A DNA stretch of 64,000 nucleotides, from positions 16,705,668-16,769,667 of the forward strand of contig NC_061777.1 of assembly GCF_022458985.1 (NCBI RefSeq), in the 5' to 3' direction. Under the pieces are notes generated by a model that had not been told where the DNA came from, did no database searches, and was given only the letters and a program-made list of their open reading frames with translations. The position numbers were made by a program, and so were the translations under genes. The DNA is from Mugil cephalus. Its lineage: Eukaryota; Chordata; Actinopteri; Mugiliformes; Mugilidae. Positions 1 through 12,499 of this stretch are shown in pieces (position 1 is the stretch's first letter; each line of letters opens with the position of its first letter).

Positions 1-188
1 TTTGCTGCAAATGCATTGTAAAATGAATTTGTATTCATTTTGAATGTGTGCCTCCAGTGCTGGAAAATGTCAGCATGACTTTGCATGATCTGCAACATGT
101 GGTTTTGCTTCCCGTGTACTTATCGCTAATAGAGAGATTTTATACATTGTGACTCACAGCTTGGTCATTTGTTTACTTCCTGATTAAG

Positions 189-1937
189 GCCCGATGTCCT
201 GGAAGGTCGTCTGAGCAGTCAGGATAGGACCCTGGCGGTGCTGCTGGAGCAGGCATTCAGGATCAAAGAGGAAGTGGCAGCAGGTCTCCAGGCCAAACAT
301 GGCTCCGTCCAAGTCGAGGCACTGTCCCGCAAGCTCCTGGAGAATCACGTTCTCACCATCACGGGCATCGTCAAGCAGCTCAGCGTGGACATACAGGTGC
401 TGTTATGTCTGTGCTTATTTTCTGTTGGACACGTTCGCGTTAATTAAACTTCAAACTGAAGCTGACTGTCTCCCTTTTATGTGAATTCTTTCTCTGCTCT
501 CTGCTCCGCATCTCGCTCGGCGTGCAGCACACCCACGCCAACACAGACTCCTGAGATGATTTGATTACACCTGATAGAACGGCGCAGGCTGCTCGAGACC
601 TCGTCCTCATCAGCTCACGCATATTTAGTCTCTATAAGCAAACAGCAAATTACACCCGTGGGAAAAAAAAAAATAAGTGCAAGGGTGTTTGGAGTCATCT
701 CGAACATCTTGAACAGATCATCAATCCGCTTTTCTGATAAGTGACTTGCAGGAGCAAAGCGCCGAAATGAAACACACAGCTTCATTAGTGGATACCAAAT
801 GGCCCGTTAACATGATTAGAGGCTATCATTATCTGAAATATTGCATGAATGTCAACAGCATAATTAATCACTTACTTGGAGACGTAATAAGTCATTTAAG
901 CGATTACTACACTTCACACTTGCACTCAAGATTGCGACATAAAGACATAAAGTTGTTTGCTCTCAGTGTTTATCTTGGGGTAAAATGGGGACCACAGAAT
1001 TGCACCTTCAATCATGAGTAAAATATTCACGTTTTCACCTTGTTGTTGTATGTCACTCATCATCAAGTATATTCTTTCAAAATTGACATTTGCTGGGTTT
1101 GTCTTGAGCAGGCACTGGAGAGAGAAATCACCCTGCGGGACTCGGTGACCTCAGGAACCACGCTAGCTCTACAAAACCTGGACCAGAAAAACATGGCTAG
1201 CACTGGAGACTTGCGAGGAAGAGTAACCAGGTATGCGCGTGACTGTGGGTCAAATACAGAGGCACAGCTGTACCGAGTGTCATTTAAGTATTAATCAGAT
1301 CCATTGTAATTAAAGTCATGTGAAAGGGATCTGACTTACATCCTGACACCCTGCTTGCTTCCCCTCTCCCCCTAATGAAGTGAAATTGTATAGCTAGCAA
1401 CGCCGCGGACACACACATGCGTATGAGCAATTATTTCGTCTTCCCCTGAGTGAAGTTTCCAGGTTTGAACACACGTCACAGGCTGATTAGCACTTGCTGA
1501 TTATTCTGCGTCTGTGCAGATCGCACGTATTAGATCGGATGTGTAAGTGTCTGTCATCTCACACATGTGGGGGATGGGGTGTTTTGCTGAGCTGTATTAT
1601 TGGGGACGTCCAATAACAGCCGCTTGTCAATACATCCCAGTGCAATGTCTGTCATCAGACAGTAGGCCTGACATTGAGTGTTGTGAGAGGTCCGTGGTTA
1701 GAAGTGAAATTACATATCGCTCAAGAAAAAGCTGCAGATTGATGGTGCAATAAAGGCAGCTGCTCAGTTCAATGACCTCTTGCGTTTTAATCATAAATAA
1801 TCAAGTAAGCTAATGGCCAGTGGTTATTGGTAAACTGACCAGAGCAGCCACTGTACTGATCTACGGGGAAATAACCCAAATTTCAAGACTTGCACCTCAG
1901 CAATTAGCTGCTGGATTATATTTGATCACATTGTATT

Positions 1938-1997
<60 letters not shown>

Positions 1998-4900
1998 AAG
2001 ATAGACCCGATAGAGATAGGTCTAGATAGAGTCTTTGCAGGCTTAGTTATGGCATCTTCAACCCTTCAGTGGAAGGAAGTGGTGTTCTGATAGTCGGTGT
2101 CAGTGTGGTTAATGCTTATCACGAAAACTGAAGAGAGACTATGTCAGAAAAAAAACAAGTGTGGTGTGTTTAGCTGTATTTGTTGTTAAATGGAGCTTCT
2201 CATTTGACTGCTTGCCATGTTTTGCCTGTACCCTCATCAGCAATTCAATCAACAGATTCTGAGTACTCAGAATAAAACTCCTCACCACTAATGATTCAGC
2301 AGAGCCTTCTTTTGGCGTCTTTTATTCGGCCTGGCGGCTGTCACACTCTTTTCCGTCTTGCTGCCTGTTTGTGTACCGTCTTAGTTGTGTGTGCTCTGGT
2401 ATCGAGCGTCATGCCGGTTTTTGCTCATTTCCCCCGCCTTCACACCTTTCCTCAACTCCCACTATTCTCATTCCGCGGACTCTCACCAGCCCCTTGATGC
2501 TTCCCCATCTATTATCTCTAGGTGCGATGCCAGCATTGCCAAGCTGAGCGCTCATGTGAGCTCTGGGGAGCAGCAGGTGATTAGACTGCAGCAGGAGGTA
2601 GCAGGGCTCAGGACAGCTATGGATGTACGACTCAAAGAGCTGGAAGGCAAGGTGGGAGAAAATCCTGTCTTTATAAGTTAATGATGCATATTTTTAGGAT
2701 CATCTGTACTGTATGTCAGTCCGTCCCTCACTTTGGTCCAGATGTAGAGTGTCTCAATAACTTTTATAATAATAAGAAAGTTGGTATGAAACCTTGTTCT
2801 GACATTTAGGGTCCCCTTTTCTTCAACTTTCATCAGCAAGTTCACATTTTCTTTATTTTTTTTATTCGTCGCCCGTCTATTTGATGAACTGCCCTGAAAT
2901 TGCTCTGCTCCCATTATGTGCAGATGATGAATCCTGCACACTGTTTATTCTCTTCATCCAATATCAGGTCACATATCATTTTCAACAACATCTACAGCAT
3001 AGGTCTTCAACACGGGGTCCACAAGGTACAGCAGGGGGGTCCCAAAATCTTTGGTTGATTAGACATTTTTTTTATTATATCTATTTTTAATTAAATGTCT
3101 TTAAATACACATTATCCAACATATTTAGTAAAGGGATAAGGGATAGCTTGATATTGCATGAAAAATTATAATAATAATGTATATTTTTAAATAGCACTAG
3201 GCTGAGTTTAATGTAGAACACATATAATAGTTAGGAGGTCCCTTCTTAATCTCTCCATCAGCATTAGCATTCATCTCACTTTAGCTAGCACAGACTCAAA
3301 AGCGTAATCTCAAGGTTATAATTTATTAAATTTTAATTCACTTAAATTATAATGCATTATAATAAACAGCTAAATCTGAAACCCATTTTGCCTTCATGTT
3401 TCCTAATAACCTACACATTGCATATTGCTGAGCAGGTGATTGAATGCTGTTTTGTTTAGGGAATATACTACATATGAAATAGTGTAAATAAGCGTAAGAG
3501 TGGCCAATGCATGAAAGACACTGGACAATAGACGGTGCAGGGTTTTTATTGTGCAGTTTCCCCAGAGGGGTTGGATGAATGTTTGGCAGGTGATTTGTAG
3601 CTCACTGCTGCTGAGTGAGAGTGACCTTATCAAGCAAACACAGAGGCTCAGCCATCACCACAGCCTGACATAAAGAAATGAGATGTGAAATTAATTCAAA
3701 TTGGGATGGTGAGGTCTCTATAAACAGCTTGTACTGCCCTGTGTGTCCGGCTTCTTTTTTTTCTTTTTCTTTTTAAAGATCAGTTTCATTTAAACTCAAA
3801 GGATTAACACTTGCATGCCACACGTTATAAAGCCCTGTGTCTCTTCACTAAATCTAAAGCCAACCACAGCTGCCCTCAACACACTCCCACTAATTCAGCC
3901 TGCACTCCACCCTGTTGGCGACACGGGGCAGTAAATCACTGCGATGGCAGCACATTAGCTGTGGACCAGTGGTCAAGCATGCACCATAAAAATAAATGAA
4001 AATGCGGAGAAAGTGGGTTACCACTGTTTCCCCAAGTCATGACAGGCCACGGGACTGGCGCAGTGGTCCAATCAGTTCTGCCTCAGCAGAATCCACCAAG
4101 ATCAAAAATGAAGCAGATGATGTAACTGCATGTGTTCTTCTATCAACAGCTGCATCGTGATCTTGAGAGACTGGAGGCCTCATTGACAAAGCATTCACAA
4201 GGCCAAAGCAGCTCATTGTCTGACCTGAACAGACAAATCAAACTGCTAGAGGACAGGTAAGGCAGTTAATCAACTAAAACAAATACCACTAACTAACTAA
4301 TACTAACTGTTATTTGTTGGAACACAGTTGTGGCTAAACGCAGATGAACAAAATATGTGTATTCACATAATTGCTATTATTCACAATTAAGTGTTTTTAT
4401 GAGTCAGATGGTTTAATTGAACACCTCTGTGAACATGATCTTGCTTTCCTTAGTTCGGTTTTTCCCCAACTCTACATTCAGTCTGCATGTGAGTCACGAC
4501 TATTGTCTTACTGGTCAGATTGTTAACATGGCTTTCCAGCTAAGTGCTTCCATTATTCATTCTGTCCAGATGCACATAATAAAGTTACAAATTTGCTTAT
4601 CAGATGTTATCCTCAGTCTATCCCAACTATTTTTTGTAGCTGCTCCAAGATGGCCACTTCAAAGTCATTACAATCTCAAAACACTAAGGCAGGAGAGGCT
4701 TTTGGTTTAGTTGATTTGGTAACCCAGCCGACCAACAATCTCAATTGGCAGCAATGAACAGGATGAATTCTACGGGGACGCAGAAAGAGAGAGACATGAA
4801 TGATGAATATGCTCTATTTAATGATGTTGGAATCTCTGTACTGGAAATGAGGCCACCGATCACGTTTGAATCAAAAGAACAATGGATAAAAATAGATGAA

Positions 4901-7900
4901 ATAGCAAGTCTCTCTGAGTTTTTCAAACAGGTAAAATAAGAGACAAACAACAGCAAATAAAATAGGATTTGTACCTCTATTAGATTTCTATATCAGTCCA
5001 GTCATGTATGGTATGATCATCAGTGTGTCATACTGAAACAGCTCAAACGTTGACTATCTTATGACAATTCAATGTTCTGCTGAGAAACCCTTGGACTTGT
5101 CATTCATACTGAGACATGTACCACCCACCTGGACCACACCAGTCACCCCCAACTCATAGCACCTCATAGTTTGTTCCACTTTCTCACATTAATCTTCTCT
5201 GTTTCTTTCGATTTGACACAATCATTTACATAAAGCAGATGCAGCTGATTTCAGGAAGCCTCTCGTTAGTATCCAGTCCACAAAGGGACCACAAGATCAG
5301 TGGCTCTGTGGTAAAGATTCAACCTCACTTCCAGTTTCAAGTGTGGCTCATCTGAGCACACCTGTCAGATCTCATAACGTGATACAACACGTTATGAGTC
5401 ATCTGGGTTTAAGCCACCACAGTCTATGATGTCCCCTCTGTTTTTTACTCAAATCCATTATATAAAGCACTTGTATGAATGTCTTTCCTGTCTTCTTAAG
5501 TTTCGCATTCAAAACATAACTTCAGTCACAGAACAGAAGGGTCACCTGACCCCCAAAGCACAGCTAGATCAGCTGCTGTTTAATCTATACACGACCAGCA
5601 TCAACAGATTCATCTTTAAACTCCTGAGACATGAGCTTTTCTTTGGTGCGCATTTTTAATTTCTCCACAGTATTTGGGATTAGAGGTATGAAAACTAAGC
5701 ATCGTCTTTGAACAGGAAGTAGTAGTTTTTGAAAAAAAAATCCTCATATGTGGACACTGGTATTATGTCATTATGTATATTATGAAGAAGTCACAAATGT
5801 TTGTCAAAATATAAAACTGTTTATTTTAATACCTGAACATGGCTGTGCAAACACAGAATTGTGAACAATTAGCGACGTAGTTCGTTGCTATCGATAAAAT
5901 CTGTTACACGTGTGAGTCATGTCTAACTTGACACATTAATAAGCATAAATAAATAAGTTTTAACCTTATACCACTAGATAGCAGACTAAATTGTCCACTA
6001 ATGAGGACAATGGGTTTAAATGAAGCCGCAATAAAACCTAAAACTTCATGTCCCCATATGAGGACGCAGGGTCTCAGGATGCTAATTGCCCCTTGGGGAT
6101 AAATAAAGTTATTTGAATTGAATAGCACAGGGCTTTTGCACAAGTAGTCAAATATAGATACCCATATCTTGTCTCAAGAACAATTTACACAAGAGGAATG
6201 AGAGTAAAAAAGGTCATGAGACACTGCCTATTTTGTCCTGTATTATATTACAACCCACACAATATCTCACTCAGTTACATGCTGCTTCCATCTGACACAC
6301 TTTAACATTGTTTACCTTCTGGACTGCATGATTAATGTCATCCACACACAGCTATCTTGTTATCCAATGGCATCCTGTTTCAGTATTACAAAGAGAGAGA
6401 GAGAGTGAGGTTTGTTCTGCTTCGCCAAGCAAACATGTCGCATTCAGAGCTGCAAAAACGGTTCATGCAGAATCATGCGGAACCATCCCACCACATTTTT
6501 TTTTCTTTTTTTCCTCACCAATGCTGAGTCTGGCATCAGGTCAAACGACAAAAGTGGTAATACTGCTGAGGAAGTCTCACCTCGAGTGACCAGATGGTGC
6601 TGAAAGTGACAGCTTAAAGAGACTGAACGTAAAGCATGTTTCTTGGAAACTATACAGATTATACTTTGTGCACATTTTGCCAATAAATTATCATTATGGA
6701 AATAAAATGAAACATCTTTTCTGATGCCAGCAACCAAGTGGAGCCAAGTAGAAGCTCTTTAAAAGGGGGCCCCTGATTTACGGCGAGAACTGCAAACGCC
6801 CAGATCTTCAGATATTTCCAATCTCATTTACTAAATGTGTTTTCAGCGTTTAGTTTCAAAGCTTCTCTTCCTTTTTCCCGGGGTCTTTGCAGGATGTCGC
6901 GTGAGCTGAAGGAAGTCAAGGAGCGAGCAGACACGCTGAGGAAACAGACAGAACAGCAGCTCGACAGCTCCGTCCAGACACATGCACAGAGCAGCCAGAA
7001 GCTCCGCTCGCTATTACAAGACAAAATCGTAGCGCTAATTTCAGACTGACTCACAGTTCATGCAATGACGTCACCAACGGCAAATTGCATTTTAGGCTGT
7101 TGTATATTACTATTAATTTAACTATGACTATAAATTCTAACTTTAAATTCAGGAACACAGTAATATTGTCCTTTTTAAGATAATTCAACCTTGAAATCAG
7201 AATTTTTTTACATTGGAAAGCTTACTGTGTGCATTGTGTTCAGTCACATGCAGAGTCTGCGTTAGCTGGCCGTCTGCTTTCTCTGGAGGCGCGCGTGGAG
7301 CAGATAGAGACGCAGCGGAACCAGGCCGACAGCAGTCAGTCTGCTCAGCTGAAACGTTACGAAGCCAGGCTCAGCAGACAAGTGACCTCAGTGCAGAGCA
7401 GCTTTCATCAGGAGCTGCAGCTGCTCAAACAGGAATACCACAAAGGTGGGTGATAGCTGTTGGTAACTTGCTGTCATCAGACTGCAAACACTCACATAAT
7501 ACATGTACTTCACCCTATACGTCAAGGAAAAAAAAAATGAACATGGATAATTGCTTCTTCAGATTTGGGAACATAATAAGAGTAAGAGTAAAAATGGGGT
7601 GACCTCGCTCATGACCAAGATTATTGGTGATGACGGCTTAAATTAAGCATGAGGACTGAGCTATATTTGAACTGTGCTGATAGCAAAAAGCAGCAGAGCT
7701 CGACTGATTCGGAATCTTTCCAACTCATAAGCCATGTGTTGTTGTTTTTTTCAAATTGTTACATTTGTGCATATTTTAATCTTAAAAAAATGTTTACTAT
7801 TATAGTGTGAGGTGGGTTTGGTACAGCTGCTGCTACTGCCAGGATAGTCACAAGCCGGCCAGAGGGATACGGAGGCAGTTGATAGTCCAGTACAGCAGCT

Positions 7901-8716
7901 CCACATTCATCTCCATCATTTTTCCCAAGAGCCCCGGCACTAGAGCTCTTTCTCGTGGTCTCTCTAAGTCTCCGGCTCTTATTACAGTGTAGTCATGCTG
8001 TGCAGAATAAAAGTAAAACCCTCTTTGGTGCCGGGGGTAAACTGATCTATGAATCATCCCATCTATGAAGCCACCGATCTCAGTGCTAGAGAGCTGTTCA
8101 TCCATCACTTTATTTTAAATGTGGAATGAAAAGATGGAAGCAGCTCATACAAGAGGGGAGAAAATCAATGCATAACTGATAAGTGTTGTAAATATTCGTG
8201 GCAAGACGGGCACGGAGTCAGAGAGAGAAGGCGAAAAATATTTAAAATACCAAGGAAATTCTATCCTTCCACACACAGTGCTAACTGAGTTTGTGCAATA
8301 TTAAAAACATATATCATTTTTATGCAATATGTTGTTAACTCACATAGGTTAGACACTAGCACATTATGAGAGATCAAAATACAGCGTCATTAGATCAGAA
8401 TGAAGAGAAATGTGATGTAAGGTCAGACCAAACTGACCTAATTTTTAGCACTTGACAAGCAGGACAAAATCCTTGTCGATATCAATACGGCCCTTCAGTC
8501 CACAGCAGCAATCGCCAGAATCATTTTCACCTCAAATGCATTATATGTGGTAATGACCTGTACTCCCCGTCTCTCTTTCGGACAGGGTTCCTGTCTGTGC
8601 ATGATGCAATTGAGTCCCTGAGGCAGATTTGTGACATCAAATCCCGCCTCGACAAGGAGAAGCTTGAGAAGGACATCAGGCACATCTGCAACAAGGTGAC
8701 AGAGCTCAGTGACTAG
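189..8716 (+). CDS. fam81b: FAM81-family coiled-coil protein, probably fam81b (3' seven coding exons; 5' end outside window)
   Basis: Seven exons join in frame: 189-396, 1112-1230, 2522-2651, 4150-4256, 6893-7028, 7244-7445 and 8586-8716 (TAG stop). Every junction has AG/GT borders and matching codon phase (0,2,0,2,0,1). The translation is hydrophilic and rich in Leu/Gln/Glu/Lys heptads, for example LLEQAFRIKEEV in the first exon and SLEARVEQIETQR in the sixth. That is the long coiled-coil layout of FAM81A/B, which are poorly characterised proteins of about 360-450 residues. The b paralogue is inferred from synteny: in human, FAM81B lies tail to tail with TTC37, as here. The start codon and N-terminal exons are left of the window. 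No AATAAA was seen soon after the stop; ATTAAA at 8966-8971 may serve. The family call is good; the paralogue call rests on gene order. Confidence 0.8.
1939..1993. repeat. (AC)n microsatellite in a fam81b intron
   Basis: About 27 uninterrupted AC dinucleotides in the intron between the exons ending at 1230 and starting at 2522. Simple sequence, likely polymorphic. Confidence 0.95.
6085..6125 (+). repeat. Fragment of an interspersed-repeat 3' tail
   Basis: The sequence runs from a CCCCTTGGGGATAAATAAAG block into TTGAATTGAAT. It resembles the 3' ends of non-LTR elements common in teleosts. It lies inside the long intron 4257-6892 of the FAM81 gene. No body of an element is recognisable upstream. 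Confidence 0.4.
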
Positions 8717-9207
8717 GGACACCAGCTGAAGAGGAGCTCCTTTATAGTCAATCCTATGAAACAGTTTGAAGCTGTGTGGGCGACACTGTGGATTGTCTCA
8801 TCAATACTTTTATTACCGTCTACAGCTTTGTTTAACCCCACCTGGATCCTCTGATGAATTCCCATACAACCTGAAGTAGATAATCTTATCGGAAATGATT
8901 TGAAAAACTAATTTGCAGTCACTGATTTTAATTATTTTTAAAGTATATGTGGTTAATTTTAAGTAATTAAAAAAAAAAAAATAACAATGCAGCCTTTAAA
9001 GATGGTGGTGATGATGTCATCCTGGTGTGGGAGGCGTGTCCTACTGCTTTTTAAGTGTCTGTTAAATGTGGTGTGTTGATGGGAGAGGAGGAATTACCTT
9101 TATTCCAGTTTCTCATTCTCACGTCAAAAAGCAGGTTGATTATATATCTCACCTGTAAAGCTGTCATAACGCTGTTGTTTGTGTGCTACGTCAGCATAAT
9201 TACACAT
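8717..9207. other. fam81b 3' UTR and spacer
   Basis: The 3' UTR follows the TAG at 8714-8716. A possible ATTAAA polyadenylation signal is at 8966-8971, next to an A-tract. No other gene is visible before the truncated tRNA at 9208. Confidence 0.5.
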
Positions 9208-9267
9208 TGCCGAAACCCGGGATCGAACCAGGGACCTTTAGATCTTCAGTCTAACGCTCTCCCAACT
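9208..9267 (-). pseudogene. Truncated tRNA-Phe(GAA), 5' end lost
   Basis: This stretch is identical to positions 17433-17492 of the intact tRNA-Phe downstream: the acceptor 3' strand, T arm, variable loop, anticodon arm with GAA, and part of the D arm. After CCCAACT the identity stops and the tandem-unit sequence begins (CCGAAAAAGCTGG instead of GAGCTATTTCGGC). The D stem and 5' acceptor strand are missing, so it cannot fold as a tRNA. It marks the left breakpoint of the accessory block. Confidence 0.9.
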
Positions 9268-9509
9268 CCGAAAAAGCTGGGGAACAATAGTCTGGATAGG
9301 CGGGGGAAGAAGAAGGAAGAGGGGGAAGAAGGGGGAAGAAGGAAAAAGAAGGAAAAAGAAGGAAAAGAGAGGAAATTTTGAAAAGATGGAAGAACCCTGT
9401 AGTTATTAGTGTCTCTGCTGTCCATCACAAGTAAAATCACACATATTCTGGTCTATTAATTAGAGAAATTTAACCAAATATGACACTTAACTGCAGAAAA
9501 GCATAGGAG

Positions 9510-9553
9510 GCTCTTGACCCAAAGGTCGCTGGTTCGATTCCACCGTTGGAACA
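9510..9553 (+). pseudogene. tRNA-derived 3' half
   Basis: This contains an intact Pol III B-box-like GGTTCGATTCC, preceded by GACCCAAAGGTCGCT and followed by ACCGTTGGAACA. That resembles the variable loop, T arm and acceptor 3' strand of a tRNA. No 5' half with an A box is visible upstream. It could be a tRNA pseudogene or a tRNA-derived SINE remnant. An identical copy is at about 12993-13036 in the second unit. Confidence 0.45.
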
Positions 9554-9722
9554 TGAGGCCTTTAACACAGACTACTACCAAGTGTTATCACATGTACCTA
9601 AATGTACTTTTATAGTCATTTTAATATTTCTGAATGAAGTACTGCAACAATGTTATCGTTTTCTATGAGTGAGTTTGCATTTTTGCAGTAAAAAATGAAG
9701 ACAGTCACTGAAATGTAACAAA

Positions 9723-9728
9723 TTTATT
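9723..9728 (-). terminator. Polyadenylation signal of tandem-unit gene copy 1
   Basis: AATAAA on the minus strand (TTTATT on plus), 124 bases past the proposed stop codon of the minus-strand gene. The distance fits a short 3' UTR. Confidence 0.55.
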
Positions 9729-9851
9729 ACAAATTTCACACACACACTCACAAACACGTGTGTTAAAGTTAAAAAACAAAATAGAACAGCAGCAGATTAA
9801 GACTTTTTTCTTTTAAAACTATTTACATTATATACATATTGACAAAGAATG

Positions 9852-11620
9852 TCACACCATGTTTTTTCCATGAGAAAAGTCGTGGTGGAAGAAGCGCTCA
9901 GGAGTGAGGACCTGATGGTATATGAGGGAAGACTCTGGTGGATCATACCACAGTTTCAGGTCTTTGAAAAGACGCTGGTCTTTCCACAGGGCTGCTGAAA
10001 TGTCTTTAGCAGCTTTGTGGGCAGCCAGGCAGCATCTGAAACAGGTACGATCCCCACATTTTTAGGCAATGGCAAGGTGAGAGGAGCAGAGGGGGTTCCT
10101 GGGGAGACACAGGAGGAGGTGGCAGATAACACTTAATATAAAGAAAATAAAATACTTAAAATAATAAGTTTAATACATAGATATGATAACAATCTACTCA
10201 AGAGCAGCTCCTGTTTCAAGTGTAGTAGAATATGTTCTTACAGCTGTAGCAGTGGAGGCAGAATGGAAGAGGCTTGATACAGGAACAGGAGAAGGAGGAA
10301 GAGACACAGGAGAAACAGTGTGTGTCCAGGTGGTGACACTTTTCTTTTTGTGGGGCTTGTGATGGGGCTGGATACATCAGAGGTCTGAGGGAATGAAGGC
10401 ACAGTTCACATTATATGATGACCGTAGATGGTAATGAATGAATGAATCTATCATTATTGGCACAGCAGTCAATAAAACCAAATACATTAAACATGGAATG
10501 AATGCATGAAAGCCCCACTATAGTTACTGCTATATGAAAACAATAACAGTGTACCAGTGTATTTATTAAATCAAAGTCTATCTATGAATCTTTCTCTTTA
10601 CTTTACATAAGTGAATGCTACCCAGCCAAACTTAAGTTTGGCTTTAACATGGCACCATGAGAGCCACTAAACTGTGGCTTTGTAAACTGACAAAAAGAAA
10701 AAAATGACCTTAACTGGGGCTTTGTATATTTTTTATAGTTGAGTATATTAATAATCTCATCTCATCTCATCTTCTGTATCACTTAATCCTGCACTAGGGT
10801 CGTGGGGGTTGCTGGAGCATATCTCAGCTGGCATCGGGCGAGAGGTGGGGTACAACCTGGACAGGTGGACAGGTCTCTAGTCTATCACAGGGCTAACGCA
10901 GAGACACACAACCATTCACACTCACACTCACACCGAGGGTCAATTTAGAGTCACCAATCAGCCTAACGAGAATGTCTTTAGAGGTGGGAGGAAACCGGAG
11001 TTATATTAATAATAATTCTAATAATAATAATGTAAATATCAGCACAAGTAAATCCTCATTACTTACTGATGCCAAGGTTCACCACTAGCTAAGGAGACAT
11101 CCTTTGGTGGTGGTGGTGGTGGTGAACCTGCAGGTAGAGTCCTGGCTGTAGCGTCTCACCAGGTGAAGGCCCTGGCTGCTGTGCCACTGTACATGAGGTT
11201 CCTGGATGCACTGAGACAAGGAGCGAACTGGAAGGCTACAGGTTCACGGACAAGATAAAAACAATTTGTAATACAACAGTATTCAACACCAGCACGTCAT
11301 AAGAGACTTCAGATACGTTCTTTACATGAAAACCACATTTACAGGTCTGTGCACCTCCAAACAGTGACATCTGTCCCCTCATCTGCATTGGGCATTTTTC
11401 AATCTCTATGTTTGACAGCGAATAAGAAGGTGTTCCCTTTAAATATGTCATAGCTTTACATTTAATATGATACACATATCACTCTGTCCAGGTTTACCTT
11501 CAGATATAGATCATGCCACTTCTTCTGCCGAGGTGCTGGTCTGTTTCCTGCCTCAGAGGCCAAACGCCTGATCTCCTCCTCCTCTCCCACGGCCCTATGT
11601 TTTTTTTTGTTTGGACCCAT
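9852..11620 (-). CDS. Unknown small protein encoded in tandem unit, copy 1 (four coding exons)
   Basis: I do not recognise this gene. Four minus-strand exons join without a stop: 11620-11498 (ATG directly after an acceptor AG), 11235-11128, 10384-10242 and 10035-9852 (TGA). Their lengths of 123, 108, 143 and 184 nt sum to 558, giving 185 residues. The first exon encodes a basic/acidic start (MGPNKKKHR, EEEE) and ends WHDLYLK. The third has TSPTKRKVSPP, a possible nuclear localisation signal, then a Leu/Phe-rich run. The last is the most protein-like (LWKDQRLFKDLKLWYDPPES ... FHHDF). A noncoding first exon probably ends at the donor 12388|12387, next to the CCAAT array. Splicing is inferred from consensus sites and phase only. 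Alternative donors in exon 2 and another acceptor near 10098 exist. Copy 2 at 13335-15101 differs by a frameshift. Confidence 0.5.
10755..11000. repeat. Teleost interspersed-repeat fragment in unit copy 1
   Basis: The consecutive phrases CTGGAGCATATCTCAGCTGG, GAGGTGGGGTACAACCTGGA, CACAACCATTCACACTCACA, CAATTTAGAGTCACCAATCA and GTGGGAGGAAACCGGAG are the familiar 3' region of a high-copy fish non-LTR element family. It lies inside the last-but-one intron region of the unit gene and recurs in copy 2 at about 14237-14482. Confidence 0.7.
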
Positions 11621-12499
11621 CTGTTATTAACAGGAAAATGATATTTATACCAATACAGCTAATATTTGCTCATGACACAAATATGACCAATGTGCACACT
11701 TTTGTAACTTACTAATACACAGATATTTGTGCACATCGTAGGTTCTTACTTGCATACAGTCACACAAACAAACAGCTAATTATAAACTAACAGCAGTAGC
11801 CTACATATTATATATTTATGACAACAGAAGTGAATACTAGCTTATTATCAACTAGTAGCCTACCAGTAGCAGCTAGGCATGTTGAAGACAGTGGTTACAA
11901 CAGAAGTGAATGTTACCAGCAGACAGATTTACTGCCTAACGTTACTGTAGCTTATTATTAACTGGTAACACTGCATATTCAAGACTTTTGTGACAACAGA
12001 AGTGAAAACTATACAGATTTCATTCATAATGTTATGCTAAAAGTACATAAGAACATACTCTCATACTCTGACGTCATACTGGCATACTGATAAGCAGTAC
12101 GTTACAGTGATGGAGCGTTACTGTACGTTACCGGGAGTTACAGTAACGTACGTTGCTGTCGGAGCACAACGGTCACGTTTGAACTACACATGCGATGCGA
12201 CGTCAAAGTCGTTTTTTTTAATAGTTATTTCTCTCTTTAATATATTATTAATATCTGCCTAGCTACCCGCTAGTTTATTTAATACAACATTAAAAAGGAG
12301 CGTGTTTACGTTTTGCGATGAATGAAAAGTTAACACCGAGCAAGCTAGACAGCTGACGGAATACAATGATATTAGCCACATATTTACCTTTTGTAGTTAC
12401 AGACGGCTGAAGGTTGGACGTCTTTCCAATCATTCGAGGCGGTAAATTTGAAATGACAGTAGAGGTCTTCTGCGGCTGCGTGAAGGCCGGACGGTTGAA

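Noticed and set aside
4752-4930. Possible extra fam81b exon (open frame MNRMNSTGTQKERD..., AG before and GT after)
   Set aside because: Splicing it between the exons ending 4256 and starting 6893 puts a TGA in the required frame, and its phase does not fit. The opposite strand is also open, so chance or an old element is more likely.
7848-8108. 86-residue minus-strand open frame in the last fam81b intron
   Set aside because: No recognisable domain, no splice or promoter context, and the opposite strand carries a 61-residue open frame as well.
11236-11475. 79-residue minus-strand open frame MYHIKCKAMTYLKG...
   Set aside because: It lies between a consensus donor (11497) and the acceptor (11237) of the unit gene model and has no splice support. 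It is probably intron.
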